Shown here piece by piece: positions 1 to 8,543 of a stretch of DNA of 33,154 nucleotides. Both the position numbers and the translations under genes were made by a program. The notes beneath the pieces are model-generated. The model had not been told where the DNA came from, searched no databases, and saw nothing but the letters and a program-made list of their open reading frames with translations. Each line of letters opens with the position of its first letter. Position 1 is the stretch's first letter. The stretch is from an uncultured Bacteroidota bacterium (GTDB lineage: Bacteria; Bacteroidota; Bacteroidia; Chitinophagales; Chitinophagaceae): contig CADEDV010000007.1 in NCBI GenBank assembly GCA_902826165.1, forward strand, positions 1 through 33,154, given 5' to 3'.

Positions 1-265
1 CATCGTTCTGGTAATTCTTGGCTGCATTGATACCTCCCTGTGCTGCGATGGAGTGTGCACGACGGGGAGAATCCTGGAAACAAAACGCTTTTACTTTATA
101 GCCCAGTTCGCCAAGTGCAGCAGCTGCAGAAGCACCGGCCAGGCCAGTACCTACCACGATCACTTCCAGTTTGCGTTTATTGGCCGGGTTCACCAGTTTC
201 ACATGTCCTTTATAATCCACCCATTTCTGTTCTAACGATCCGGCAGGAATTTTTGAATCAAGCAT
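1..265 (-). CDS. sdhA: Succinate dehydrogenase / fumarate reductase flavoprotein subunit, N-terminal part
   Basis: The first 88 codons of the FAD subunit of respiratory complex II, which oxidises succinate to fumarate on the inner face of the membrane; the rest runs off the window. The visible part starts [15 protein letters not shown] and holds the dinucleotide-binding loop [12 protein letters not shown] (about residues 37-48). The motif [15 protein letters not shown] follows; its His is the usual covalent FAD attachment point. The start is the ATG at 263-265. It lies 70 bases downstream of the sdhC stop on the same strand, the usual sdhC-sdhA-sdhB order in Bacteroidota, so it is probably transcribed from the sdhC promoter. 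Subunit identity is secure; succinate dehydrogenase versus fumarate reductase direction cannot be told from sequence. Confidence 0.95.
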   Translation of the reverse strand, partial: MLDSKIPAGSLEQKWVDYKGHVKLVNPANKRKLEVIVVGTGLAGASAAAALGELGYKVKAFCFQDSPRRAHSIAAQGGINAAKNYQND

Positions 266-335
266 AACCTCTGATTACTTTGATATAATGATTTTATTTT
301 ACAACTTTAATCTGCTCTTACTTCATTCGCTTTCT

Positions 336-1004
336 CTACACCCATCCCATATAAAAACTAACCGGCATCATAGCAAATGTAAATGGGACAATGATGGAGA
401 ATCCAACACCGGTCGCATTCAGTAACGCCAGGTATTTTTTGTTGCTTACTCCCAATGTCCGGAATGCACTCTGGAAACCATGCAGCAGGTGCCAGGCAAG
501 TGAAATACATCCAACAATGTACAGGATCACCACCCAGAGTTCCTGGAAGGTAACCTGCATTTTATCATATAGATTGATCTCCTCACCCAATAAGAAACCC
601 TGGTTTGAGCGGTTGGGAAACCAAAAATCAGAAATATGTACTACTAAGAAAATAAGAATCAGGCTACCGAGAATACCCATACTGCGGCTGTACCATTTAC
701 TGCCTTTGGAACCCATGGCCACTGCATATCCCTGTTTACGTTTACTGCGATTCTGGAATTCCAGCATGAAACCCTGGATGATGTGAAGCAGTAATCCTGC
801 GAACAAACCGACTTCGAGAATACGAGGTACCACGTTAGAACCCATAAAATGAGCTCCTTTATTAAACATTTCACCGCCATCCATTGCCCAGATACAGGCA
901 TTGAGGCCAACATGCACGATCAAAAACAAAATGAGGAATATACCCGTCAGACTCATCACCAACTTTTTGCCGACGGAAGAAGTGAACATTTCAGACCATT
1001 TCAT
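336..1004 (-). CDS. sdhC: Succinate dehydrogenase cytochrome b subunit
   Basis: Membrane anchor of complex II, 222 residues with about five hydrophobic spans (near residues 15-38, 62-82, 108-127, 155-176 and 198-220). This is the single-polypeptide di-haem b type known from Bacteroidota and epsilonproteobacterial fumarate reductases, where one protein replaces SdhC plus SdhD. Histidines that could bind the two haems lie inside spans: H31, H74, H123 and H172 (H175 is close by). The ATG at 1002-1004 was preferred to an in-frame TTG two codons upstream, because MKWSEMFTSSVGKKLVMSLTG is a typical start for the family. A TAnnTTTG box lies 36 bases upstream. It is the first gene of a minus-strand operon with sdhA. 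Confidence 0.93.
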   Translation of the reverse strand: MKWSEMFTSSVGKKLVMSLTGIFLILFLIVHVGLNACIWAMDGGEMFNKGAHFMGSNVVPRILEVGLFAGLLLHIIQGFMLEFQNRSKRKQGYAVAMGSKGSKWYSRSMGILGSLILIFLVVHISDFWFPNRSNQGFLLGEEINLYDKMQVTFQELWVVILYIVGCISLAWHLLHGFQSAFRTLGVSNKKYLALLNATGVGFSIIVPFTFAMMPVSFYMGWV

Positions 1005-1039
1005 AAGCAATATTCTTAGAAGGAGAAATCAGATTTCTG

Positions 1040-1047
1040 CAAAAATA
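1040..1047 (-). promoter_or_regulatory. Bacteroidota-type -7 box for the sdh operon
   Basis: The minus strand reads TATTTTTG, an exact TAnnTTTG match. Transcription would start a few bases downstream, giving a leader of about 30 bases before the sdhC ATG. No good TTTG -33 element is seen at the standard spacing, so the call rests on the -7 box and its position. Confidence 0.55.
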
Positions 1048-1116
1048 GTGTCCGGTGACCAAAAACGGTGAAAAGTTTTAAATGATAAAAATCAGGGCTG
1101 AAGCCGTCACCTATTA

Positions 1117-1683
1117 TTAGTTAGTAAGACGTGCTGTCAGCTCGTTATCTATTTTCTTAAACAGGTGAAAAGGCTTATAGGTTCGCCAGTTTTCCAGTTC
1201 CATTAATTCTATATACCTGTTTAGTTTGGCATGTTTAAAGTCGTACTGGGTTTGTTCCGGCATGTTTAAACAGACGGCCCAGCCATTCTCGTCGGATAAT
1301 TCTTCATAGAGTTCCTCGTAATAATCCCGTCCATCACTATGATAATTGAGTACATTCTCCCCAACCAGGATGAATTTATTGATACCCTCGTACATGAATT
1401 TCTCCAGTACTTCCCGTTTCAATTCCATGATATCATTCTCTACGGCATCATTCCACTCTCCGATCAGTTCAATAATAGCATATCGTTCTTCATAGTCAGC
1501 CATTAGCACTTTCAGGTAAAGGGTCCGGCTGCCAAAATCATCCCATTGCGGGTGGATATAGTAGTTATAAACGGTTTGGGAAAACTCAAATTCAGAATAC
1601 TGCCGCCCGGAGAATGGCGATCGCTGGTCTTCTTCACTCACATAAATGTGACGCCAGTTATAAAAGGGTTCAAGCGTATGCAT
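1117..1683 (-). CDS. Conserved protein of unknown function
   Basis: A soluble acidic protein of 188 residues with no signal peptide or membrane span. It begins MHTLEPFYNWRHIYVSEED and is rich in Tyr, Trp, Glu and Asp. I recognise no catalytic motif or named domain; the general look matches small proteins conserved among Chitinophagaceae, but I cannot name a family. The ATG at 1681-1683 was chosen over a GTG six codons upstream, because a TAnnTTTG box covers 1701-1708 and would put the transcript start after that GTG. The leader would then be only about 10-15 bases. The gene sits between thrC and sdhC on the same strand, and its own promoter suggests it is expressed independently. Confidence 0.8.
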   Translation of the reverse strand: MHTLEPFYNWRHIYVSEEDQRSPFSGRQYSEFEFSQTVYNYYIHPQWDDFGSRTLYLKVLMADYEERYAIIELIGEWNDAVENDIMELKREVLEKFMYEGINKFILVGENVLNYHSDGRDYYEELYEELSDENGWAVCLNMPEQTQYDFKHAKLNRYIELMELENWRTYKPFHLFKKIDNELTARLTN

Positions 1684-1700
1684 ACACAATTTCCAATGCA

Positions 1701-1708
1701 CAAATATA
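1701..1708 (-). promoter_or_regulatory. Bacteroidota-type -7 box for the 1117-1683 gene
   Basis: The minus strand reads TATATTTG, an exact TAnnTTTG match ending 17 bases before the ATG. It overlaps the GTG of the longer reading frame and so decides the start codon of this gene. Confidence 0.55.
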
Positions 1709-1758
1709 CGCTAAGGAAATATCCTTTTGTTTTGGCCGGAGAGAAAATGAAGATTCAC

Positions 1759-3066
1759 TTAATTTACCAGGTATTCTTTTAATTGTTTGAAATCTGCTTT
1801 CATCAATACACTTCGCTTTTCTTTATTCATAATTGATTGTACAGCTGCGGGAATTTCAATAGGCCTCCCGATACAGTTTTCTACCGCATCCGGGAACTTG
1901 ACCGGGTGTGCAGTTTCCAATACCATACCTTTTTGCCCTGGTTGATCAGCTAAATAACGCTGCAATGCCAGGTATCCTACTGCGCCGTGCGGATCCAATA
2001 CATAATTATACTGCTGGTACACTTCCCGGATCGTTGCTGTTGTTTCTGTATCGGAAATAGTGCAGGATGATAATTTACTTTTCAGTTCCGGGAACTGGTG
2101 ATCAAAAATTTCCAGAATACGTACAAAGTTGCTTGGGTTCCCCACATCCATGGCATTGCTCAGTGTCGGAACAGCCTGCCTGGGTTGCAGGTTTTGTGTT
2201 TCCAGGTATTCACTTACAATATCGTTAGCATTACAGGCGGCTATAAAATGCTTTACAGGTAAGCCTGTTTGCATAGCTAATATACCGGCACAGATATTTC
2301 CAAAATTGCCGCTGGGTACTGATATAACCGGGTCTTTATCGCCTGAAGGGGAATTATGCAGCCATTGCTTGTACGCAAAGAAATAATAGAATTGTTGCGG
2401 TAACCAGCGGGCCACATTAATAGAATTGGCCGAAGTAAGGAATAACTGCTGGTTCAGTTCTGCATCCATGAAGGCCGTTTTCACCAGTTGCTGGCAATCA
2501 TCAAAAGTCCCGTCCACTTCCAGGGCATGAATATTTTTCCCAAGGGTAGTCAGTTGCTTTTCTTGTACCTGGCTTACTTTACCCGAAGGATACAAGATGA
2601 CCACCTCCACTCCTTCCACCTCATAAAATCCGTTCGCAACAGCGCCACCAGTATCGCCGGATGTAGCTACCAATACAGTAACTTTTTTGCTATTGTTTTT
2701 TAAAAAATAACCCAGGCAACGGCTCATGAACCTGGCACCGATATCTTTAAATGCCAGTGTGGGTCCATGAAATAATTCAAGTGAAGAGATCGATTCACTA
2801 ATGGGTACTAACGGAACCGGGAAATTCACCGTCTCGCTAACGATCCGAAACAATTTTTCTTCCGGAATTTCATTCCCCACATAGGGTTTGATGACACGGA
2901 ATGCAATTTCGTCGTTGGAATAATTTTCAATACTCCTGATAAATTCTTTATCAAGTTGAGGCAGTGTCTCCGGGAAATACAATCCTTTATCCGGGGCCTG
3001 TCCTTTGATGCTGGCTTCTTTAAATCCAACGATTGGTGATTGCCTGTTTGTGCTATAATAATTCAT
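1759..3066 (-). CDS. thrC: Threonine synthase
   Basis: Converts O-phospho-L-homoserine to L-threonine and phosphate with pyridoxal phosphate (PLP), the last step of threonine synthesis. It has 435 residues, a normal length. It starts MNYYSTNRQSPIVGFKEA. The PLP lysine is K107 in HGPTLAFKDIGARF, and a phosphate-binding stretch follows in VATSGDTGGAVANGF. The C-terminal region carries the motif ETAHPVKFPDAVE typical of the enzyme. It is the last gene of the minus-strand thrA-thrB-thrC order, 30 bases after the thrB stop, so it should be co-transcribed with them and share their leader control. Confidence 0.96.
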   Translation of the reverse strand: MNYYSTNRQSPIVGFKEASIKGQAPDKGLYFPETLPQLDKEFIRSIENYSNDEIAFRVIKPYVGNEIPEEKLFRIVSETVNFPVPLVPISESISSLELFHGPTLAFKDIGARFMSRCLGYFLKNNSKKVTVLVATSGDTGGAVANGFYEVEGVEVVILYPSGKVSQVQEKQLTTLGKNIHALEVDGTFDDCQQLVKTAFMDAELNQQLFLTSANSINVARWLPQQFYYFFAYKQWLHNSPSGDKDPVISVPSGNFGNICAGILAMQTGLPVKHFIAACNANDIVSEYLETQNLQPRQAVPTLSNAMDVGNPSNFVRILEIFDHQFPELKSKLSSCTISDTETTATIREVYQQYNYVLDPHGAVGYLALQRYLADQPGQKGMVLETAHPVKFPDAVENCIGRPIEIPAAVQSIMNKEKRSVLMKADFKQLKEYLVN

Positions 3067-3096
3067 GCTCTAATAGGTTTATACTGGCCAGGCCAT

Positions 3097-4014
3097 TTAA
3101 ACAACTTCTACCCCGTTTTTATTGATGGTTGTCACATAGGTATTATACTCAATCCCTATTCTTGTATAAATAGCCTGCATTACTGCTTCTACTTTTTTTG
3201 CTGTTGCTTCTTCTTTGCTCAGCATAAAAATTGAAGGGCCGGAGCCGGAAATACCACCTCCCAGTGCACCTGCCTCTTTGCATTTCAGTTTCACTTCATC
3301 AAAACCCGGGATCAGGATACTGCGAACGGGTTCGATGATCACATCTTCTAAGGAACGTCCGATGAGTTCATGATCGTTCCTGATAAAACCGGTGACAAGA
3401 CCTGCAATATTCCCCCATTGCCTGATCGCATCTTTCAGCAACACTTTTTCTTTAAGTATCTGCCTTGCATCCGATGTCCTGACTTCAATCTGCGGGTGAA
3501 CCACCGTTACAAAAAGATCAGGTGCTGCTAAAGGAACAATATCCAACGGATGAATAGACCTTATCAAGGTAACCCCTCCCATGATACAGGGAGTAATATT
3601 ATCGGCATGTTTTACGCCGGATGCTAATTTTTCACCCCACATGGCAAATTGCACCAGTTCATCAGTGGAGAAAATATTCCCCAGCAAATGATTAGCGGCT
3701 ACAGCTGCTCCTGCCGCACTGGCTGCACTGGACCCCAAACCACTTCCGGGTTTGATGTGTTTCTCTATCGTTACTTCAAAACCAATATTGCCTCCCGCCT
3801 TTTCCATCACTGCCAGGAAAACAACACCGGCCACATTTTTCTCCGGGTCGGTGGGAAGATTAAAAGCATCCCGGTTATGTATGATCACTTTTGGTTCATC
3901 CAGCAGTTTTACTTCCATCACATCGTATGGTGTTTTTAATGCCATACCTAATATATCAAACCCACAAACGAGGTTGGCTACTGTACCCGGGCAATGAATT
4001 GTTACTTGTTTCAT
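3097..4014 (-). CDS. thrB: Homoserine kinase
   Basis: GHMP-family kinase that phosphorylates L-homoserine to O-phosphohomoserine, the substrate of ThrC. With the chosen start it has 305 residues, as usual. The ATP loop is KPGSGLGSSAASAAG (about residues 88-102), and the C-terminal glycine-rich motif GGGISGSGPSIFML is present. The ATG at 4012-4014 (MKQVTIHCPGTVANL) fits the family start. Another ATG two codons upstream (4018-4020) is possible, and a longer frame that overlaps thrA is unlikely. Only 13 bases separate it from the thrA stop, which supports one thrABC message. Confidence 0.95.
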   Translation of the reverse strand: MKQVTIHCPGTVANLVCGFDILGMALKTPYDVMEVKLLDEPKVIIHNRDAFNLPTDPEKNVAGVVFLAVMEKAGGNIGFEVTIEKHIKPGSGLGSSAASAAGAAVAANHLLGNIFSTDELVQFAMWGEKLASGVKHADNITPCIMGGVTLIRSIHPLDIVPLAAPDLFVTVVHPQIEVRTSDARQILKEKVLLKDAIRQWGNIAGLVTGFIRNDHELIGRSLEDVIIEPVRSILIPGFDEVKLKCKEAGALGGGISGSGPSIFMLSKEEATAKKVEAVMQAIYTRIGIEYNTYVTTINKNGVEVV

Positions 4015-4027
4015 GTGCATAATTAAA

Positions 4028-6472
4028 TTACAGGTTGGCCACCCGCATGATATCGGCAAATACACCACTGGCTGTTACTTCAGCACCGGCACCGGCACCT
4101 TTTACCACCATAGGCTGTTCTTTGTAGCGGTCCGTATAGAATAACACCACGTTGTCCTTTCCATATAAATGATAGAGGTCATGTTTCGGGTCGATATGTT
4201 GTAATCCAACCGCCGCCTTGCCATCATTAAAAGAAGCCACAAATTTCAGCTTGCAGCCTTCCGCAGTTGCTTTTTCATATAATTTTTTGAAATGCGCTTC
4301 TTCTTTGGCCATGGCTGCATAAAAATCATCTACTGATCCCTGCATACAGGATGCGGGCATGAAAGAATTATTAGCAATATCATCCATTTCAATTTGCTGG
4401 CCGGCTTCACGGGCCAGGATCATGATCTTCCGCATCACATCGGTACCACTGAGATCAAGCCTTGGATCAGGTTCGGTGTAGCCTTCATCCTGCGCCTGCT
4501 TTACCACATCAGCAAATAATTTTGTGCCGTCGTAGTTATTGAATACAAAATTCAAAGTACCACTTAATACCGCTTCAATGCGGTGCACCCTGTCGCCGCT
4601 GCGAACAAGATCATTTAATGTAGCAATGATCGGCAACCCTGCTCCTACATTGGTTTCAAATAAGAAACGGCAATTGTATTCACCCGCCAGTTCTTTCAAT
4701 TTTTTATAATTATTATACGCAGATGATGCGGCCACTTTGTTACAGGCCACCACTGAAATACTTTTCTGTAATAACTGGTCATACACTGCGGCCACTTTAT
4801 CATTGGCCGTGATATCAACAAAAACAGAATTACGGAGGTTGCGATCAATAATATGCTGAACAAACTCGCCAAGATCAGCTTTGCCTGCCGCATTTAATTT
4901 CTCTTTCCATACCGGCAATTCAATTCCCTCTTCATTGATCAGCATTTTCCGGCTGTTGCTTAATCCAACCACTTTTACTTGTACATGTAACTGGCGGACG
5001 AGATACCCTAATTGTTGTTGCAGTTGCCCGAGTAATTTTGCCCCCACGTTACCTGTACCCACTATAAACAGGTTCACTTCTTTATATGTGGTCTCAAAGA
5101 ATTCTTCATGCAATACGTTAATTGCCTTCTTTACATCACGGGTGGAAATAACTGCTGAGATATTTTTTTCCGAAGAACCCTGTGCAATGGCACGGATATT
5201 TACGCCGTTTCTGCCCATTGCACTGAACATACGGCCGCTGATACCGGGATGACTTTTCATATTCTCACCCACCAGCGCCACGATGGAAAGATCTGCTTCC
5301 ACTTTTAATGGTTCTACTTTTTCCAAAGCGATCTCATTCGCAAAAGCAGTATCCACGGCCAGTTTGGCTTTTGCGGCTAACCCATTATCAATACCCACAC
5401 AAATAGAATGTTCCGAAGAGCTTTGAGTGATAAGTATAACATTGATTTTTTCATTGCTTAACGATTCAAATAATCGCTTGGAAAAACCGGGAATACCGAT
5501 CATACCACTTCCCTCAAGGCTGATCAATGCAATATTATTGATGCTGGATATACCCCGGACGATATTTCCATTCTTTGCAGAAACTGATTCGATCAGTGTC
5601 CCTTCATCTGCGGGAGCAAATGTATTTTTGATCCAGACAGGAATCGCTTGCCCCATCACCGGCTGAATGGTCGGTGGATAGATCACTTTCGCTCCAAAAT
5701 GTGATAACTCCATAGCTTCCTGGTAAGAGATACGGGGAATGATACGGGCATTGGCAGCCAATCTTGGATCAGCTGTCATCATACCACTTACATCTGTCCA
5801 TATTTCCAATACAGAAGCATGTACGGCTGAAGCAAGGATAGCTGCCGTATAATCAGAACCACCACGGCCCAATGTGGTAGTGATGCCCTGTTTATCAGCC
5901 GCAATAAAACCCGGAAGAATAAATAAAGAAGATGATGATATGGCAAAGAAGTCAGCCACTTGCTTATTGGTAATGGCAAAATCAACTTCCGCTGTGGTGA
6001 ACGCAGAATTAGTACTGATCAGCTCCCGGGAATCTTTCCAGGTACAAACAACGCCGTCTGCTTTGAATTTGGCCGCAATGATCTGCGATGATATCCATTC
6101 CCCATAACTGCCGATGCGGTCTTTGGAACGGGGTGTAAGTTCCCTTAATAAAAAAATACCGTTACAAATATCTTCGATCTCGTTACAACTTTTTTTAACA
6201 AGGCTGAGCAACTGGCTTTGACTGGCCACCGGTATCAGCTGTTTTACAGTTTCCAGGTGGCGTTGTTCAATGACCGCTAATTTCTCTTTGTACGCTTCAT
6301 CGCCATCTGCAGCAAGAATAGCAGCGCCTAATAAAAGATCCGTGACACCACCTAAGGCAGATACCACAACCACTGTTGTATCTTTTTTAACCGCTCCCTT
6401 AACTACTGCAACTACCTTATTGATATTTTCTGCATTGGCTACCGATGTACCCCCAAATTTTAAAACCTGCAT
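4028..6472 (-). CDS. thrA: Bifunctional aspartate kinase / homoserine dehydrogenase I
   Basis: Catalyses the first and third steps of the aspartate pathway: aspartate to aspartyl phosphate, and aspartate semialdehyde to homoserine. It has 814 residues, the length of fused ThrA proteins. The kinase domain starts with KFGGTSVANAENI (5-17) and includes LGRGGSDYTAAI (201-212). Two ACT regulatory domains span about 310-460 and include QGSSEKNISAVI. The dehydrogenase begins near 466 with the NAD(P) loop VGTGNVGAKLLG (471-482). The ACT domains suggest allosteric control, probably by threonine. The ATG at 6470-6472 follows a leader of about 200 bases that encodes a Thr-rich peptide (6577-6675). It heads the operon thrA-thrB-thrC. 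Confidence 0.97.
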   Translation of the reverse strand: MQVLKFGGTSVANAENINKVVAVVKGAVKKDTTVVVVSALGGVTDLLLGAAILAADGDEAYKEKLAVIEQRHLETVKQLIPVASQSQLLSLVKKSCNEIEDICNGIFLLRELTPRSKDRIGSYGEWISSQIIAAKFKADGVVCTWKDSRELISTNSAFTTAEVDFAITNKQVADFFAISSSSLFILPGFIAADKQGITTTLGRGGSDYTAAILASAVHASVLEIWTDVSGMMTADPRLAANARIIPRISYQEAMELSHFGAKVIYPPTIQPVMGQAIPVWIKNTFAPADEGTLIESVSAKNGNIVRGISSINNIALISLEGSGMIGIPGFSKRLFESLSNEKINVILITQSSSEHSICVGIDNGLAAKAKLAVDTAFANEIALEKVEPLKVEADLSIVALVGENMKSHPGISGRMFSAMGRNGVNIRAIAQGSSEKNISAVISTRDVKKAINVLHEEFFETTYKEVNLFIVGTGNVGAKLLGQLQQQLGYLVRQLHVQVKVVGLSNSRKMLINEEGIELPVWKEKLNAAGKADLGEFVQHIIDRNLRNSVFVDITANDKVAAVYDQLLQKSISVVACNKVAASSAYNNYKKLKELAGEYNCRFLFETNVGAGLPIIATLNDLVRSGDRVHRIEAVLSGTLNFVFNNYDGTKLFADVVKQAQDEGYTEPDPRLDLSGTDVMRKIMILAREAGQQIEMDDIANNSFMPASCMQGSVDDFYAAMAKEEAHFKKLYEKATAEGCKLKFVASFNDGKAAVGLQHIDPKHDLYHLYGKDNVVLFYTDRYKEQPMVVKGAGAGAEVTASGVFADIMRVANL

Positions 6473-6547
6473 GAACTATATTTTGAAAATGAAAAGAAAT
6501 GATTGTGGCTGTTATATAAGACTTCCCATCCTGATACAGCAAAATTG

Positions 6548-6588
6548 CCCGTTGTTGATATGGAATAATACAACCCTTAACGGGTTGT
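6548..6588 (-). promoter_or_regulatory. Putative threonine attenuator (alternative hairpins)
   Basis: On the minus strand, ACAACCC (6588-6582) can pair with GGGTTGT (6576-6570) around a GTTAA loop that holds the leader peptide stop codon. Two other pairings exclude it: CCCGTT (6584-6579) with AACGGG (6553-6548), and GTTGT (6574-6570) with ACAAC (6555-6551). A ribosome stalled on the final Thr codons would cover the first arm. No clear U-tract follows, so whether the switch acts on transcription or on translation is open. Confidence 0.45.
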
Positions 6589-6675
6589 TGTAATTGTTGT
6601 GGTAATACCAGCAGCAATCGTAACAAGAGTTGTTACTAAAGAAGAAGTGCTGATATGATGAAATGAATGTACCAC
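6577..6675 (-). CDS. thrL: Candidate threonine operon leader peptide
   Basis: A 32-codon frame in the thrA leader, starting GTG at 6675 and ending TAA at 6577-6579. Ten of its 32 residues are Thr and four are Ile; the end reads ITTTITTTR then stop. This is the composition of the E. coli ThrL peptide, in which scarcity of Thr- or Ile-tRNA stalls the ribosome. An in-frame TAA lies two codons before the GTG and there is no in-frame ATG, so GTG is the best start, though ATC could also serve. There is no Shine-Dalgarno sequence, as is common in this phylum. The last Thr codons form the 5' arm of the hairpin at 6570-6588. The symbol is by function and not by proven homology. Confidence 0.6.
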   Translation of the reverse strand: MVHSFHHISTSSLVTTLVTIAAGITTTITTTR

Positions 6676-6721
6676 TTGTTAAACAGGAGCACAATATACA
6701 CCGCAATGATGAGAATGAAAA

Positions 6722-7537
6722 TTATTTGCTGAAAGAATCAGCCGCTTTTTTTACACTGCCGTATTTCAATAACAGTTGTTTGGCTTTTTCGTAATCGTTA
6801 AGCTTTACTCTTTCCATCAGCATCCTGGTGCCACGATCCACCAACTTATCGTTCGTTAGTTGCATGTTCACCATCTTATTATCCTCTACACGGCCTAACT
6901 GGATCATGACAGAAGTAGAGATCATATTGAGAACTAATTTCTGTGCCGTACCACTTTTCATTCTTGTGCTTCCCGTTACAAATTCAGGCCCTACCACTAC
7001 TTCAATCGGGAAATCAGCCGCTGCACTCACAGGTGAATCAGGATTACAGGAAATACTTCCCGTCACAATTCCTCTTTTCCTGCATTCATCCAACGCACCA
7101 ATTACATAGGGTGTGGTACCGCTGGCGGCTATACCGATCACCACATCTTTATCACTGACATTATATTCCAGCAGGTCTTTCCAGCCCTGGTCTTTATCGT
7201 CTTCAGCAAACTCCACCGCTGACGTAATCGCTTTTTCGCCACCTGCAATGATCCCGATCACCAGGCCCTTGGGAACGCCATAGGTCGGGGGACATTCACT
7301 GGCATCCACAATACCCAAACGGCCACTGGTGCCTGCACCGATATAAAACAAACGGCCTCCCATCAGCATCTTATCTCCTGCTATCTCAGCAAGCTTTTCG
7401 ATCTGGGGGATCGCTTTTTCCACGGCTGCGGGAACGGTCTGGTCTTCTTTATTAATATTGATCAGCAGATCGGCTACCGACATTTTTTCCAAATGACGAT
7501 ACCTGCTTGATTCCTCTGTTATCTTTTCAAATGCCAT
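6722..7537 (-). CDS. murQ: N-acetylmuramic acid 6-phosphate etherase
   Basis: Cleaves the lactyl ether of MurNAc-6-phosphate to GlcNAc-6-phosphate and D-lactate, a cytoplasmic step of peptidoglycan recycling. It has 271 residues, slightly shorter than the roughly 300 of E. coli MurQ. The SIS-type sugar phosphate domain shows YIGAGTSGRLGIVDASECPP (65-84), EFVTGSTRMKSGTAQK further on, and the signature NMQLTNDKLVDRG. The glutamates in the positions expected for catalysis are E81 (DASECPPTYG) and E112 (FAEDDKDQG). The start is the ATG at 7535-7537. It lies 17 bases downstream of the murK-like kinase gene on the same strand, so the two form an operon. The shorter C-terminus lacks the tail seen in some relatives. 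Confidence 0.95.
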   Translation of the reverse strand: MAFEKITEESSRYRHLEKMSVADLLININKEDQTVPAAVEKAIPQIEKLAEIAGDKMLMGGRLFYIGAGTSGRLGIVDASECPPTYGVPKGLVIGIIAGGEKAITSAVEFAEDDKDQGWKDLLEYNVSDKDVVIGIAASGTTPYVIGALDECRKRGIVTGSISCNPDSPVSAAADFPIEVVVGPEFVTGSTRMKSGTAQKLVLNMISTSVMIQLGRVEDNKMVNMQLTNDKLVDRGTRMLMERVKLNDYEKAKQLLLKYGSVKKAADSFSK

Positions 7538-7554
7538 AATTCCTTTCTTTTTCG

Positions 7555-8397
7555 TTAGCTATGGAATTCAACTAATCCTTCCATCGGGTTTTTAAGCACC
7601 CTGCCCAGTTCAAATTCATAACTGTCGCAAAGGTGCTGCAACACATCCTTAAAACCAAATGCAACACCACCGGTAAAATTGACGGGCTGGGTCCAGATCT
7701 CCCGGTATTTACAGAGATGGTTAAAGAAAAAATCATTCAACCCGTCCTCAATGATGTTTTCGATCATATAATGTCCCCGGTTATCGGCCAGAAATTTAGT
7801 AAATCCTGCCAGATAACGGTTAGGTAAGGGCTTTTTATAAACGTTTTCTAATATCTCGGCTGCATTCGTGGTGTAGGTCAGGTCAAACCGTCCCCGCAAT
7901 TCATCATCAAATGTCCCGTATAAATAATACTGTATTACTTTTTTGCCGAGATACGCACCACTGCCCTCATCTCCCAATACATAACCGAGGCCGGGGCTGT
8001 TCTTCACAATCTTTTTACCATCATAATAACAGGAATTGGAACCTGTTCCTAATATACAGGCGATACCTTTTTTTCTTCCGCAAAGTGAACGGGCGGCGGC
8101 CATAAGGTCGTGGGTAACTTCTGTTTTTGCACCTGCAAAAACCTGCAAAATGGCTTTTTTAACAGATTTGGCATTGGTAATATTTGCACAACCTGTACCA
8201 TAATAAAAGACCTCATCCACCTGCACATTCTTCAATTTAGGTGTCAGCTCTTTTAGCAAAATATCCCTGATCTGTACGGTGCTGAGAAAGTACGGACTGA
8301 TGCCCTGCGTGAAAATGGTCTTCTTTTTTCCATTGTTGACCAGGCACCATTCGCCCTTGGTGGCGCCGCAATCTGCAATAAGTTTAACAACAGGCAT
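7555..8397 (-). CDS. murK: BadF/BadG-type amino sugar kinase, probably MurNAc/GlcNAc kinase
   Basis: An ATPase of the ASKHA fold, BadF/BadG/BcrA/BcrD family, 280 residues. The phosphate 1 loop is IADCGATKGEW (7-17), a conserved Asp stands in THDLMAAARSL (D97), the phosphate 2 loop is GTGSNSCYYDG (117-127), and GDEGSGAYLG follows (142-151). Family members include eukaryotic-type N-acetylglucosamine kinases and the MurK kinases of Clostridium and Tannerella. Being 17 bases upstream of murQ points to a kinase that makes MurNAc-6-phosphate for MurQ, which is needed where no phosphotransferase system does so. The specificity is therefore inferred from context. The ATG at 8395-8397 was chosen over a TTG five codons upstream. 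Confidence 0.87.
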   Translation of the reverse strand: MPVVKLIADCGATKGEWCLVNNGKKKTIFTQGISPYFLSTVQIRDILLKELTPKLKNVQVDEVFYYGTGCANITNAKSVKKAILQVFAGAKTEVTHDLMAAARSLCGRKKGIACILGTGSNSCYYDGKKIVKNSPGLGYVLGDEGSGAYLGKKVIQYYLYGTFDDELRGRFDLTYTTNAAEILENVYKKPLPNRYLAGFTKFLADNRGHYMIENIIEDGLNDFFFNHLCKYREIWTQPVNFTGGVAFGFKDVLQHLCDSYEFELGRVLKNPMEGLVEFHS

Positions 8398-8543
8398 AAT
8401 ATAGGTTTGCAATCCTTGGATTCAGTTTGAGTGCTGTTGGATTTGCTAAAATCAGTAACCGGTTCAGCATGAAAGAATAACCTTCAATAACAAACTAAAA
8501 CTTTTGGCTATTTTGCGTTCAAATTACATAATTAAGACGTACG

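Noticed and set aside
4015-4068. A longer thrB frame overlapping the end of thrA
   Set aside because: The family start MKQVTIHCPG fits the ATG at 4014, and the extension has no resemblance to homoserine kinases.
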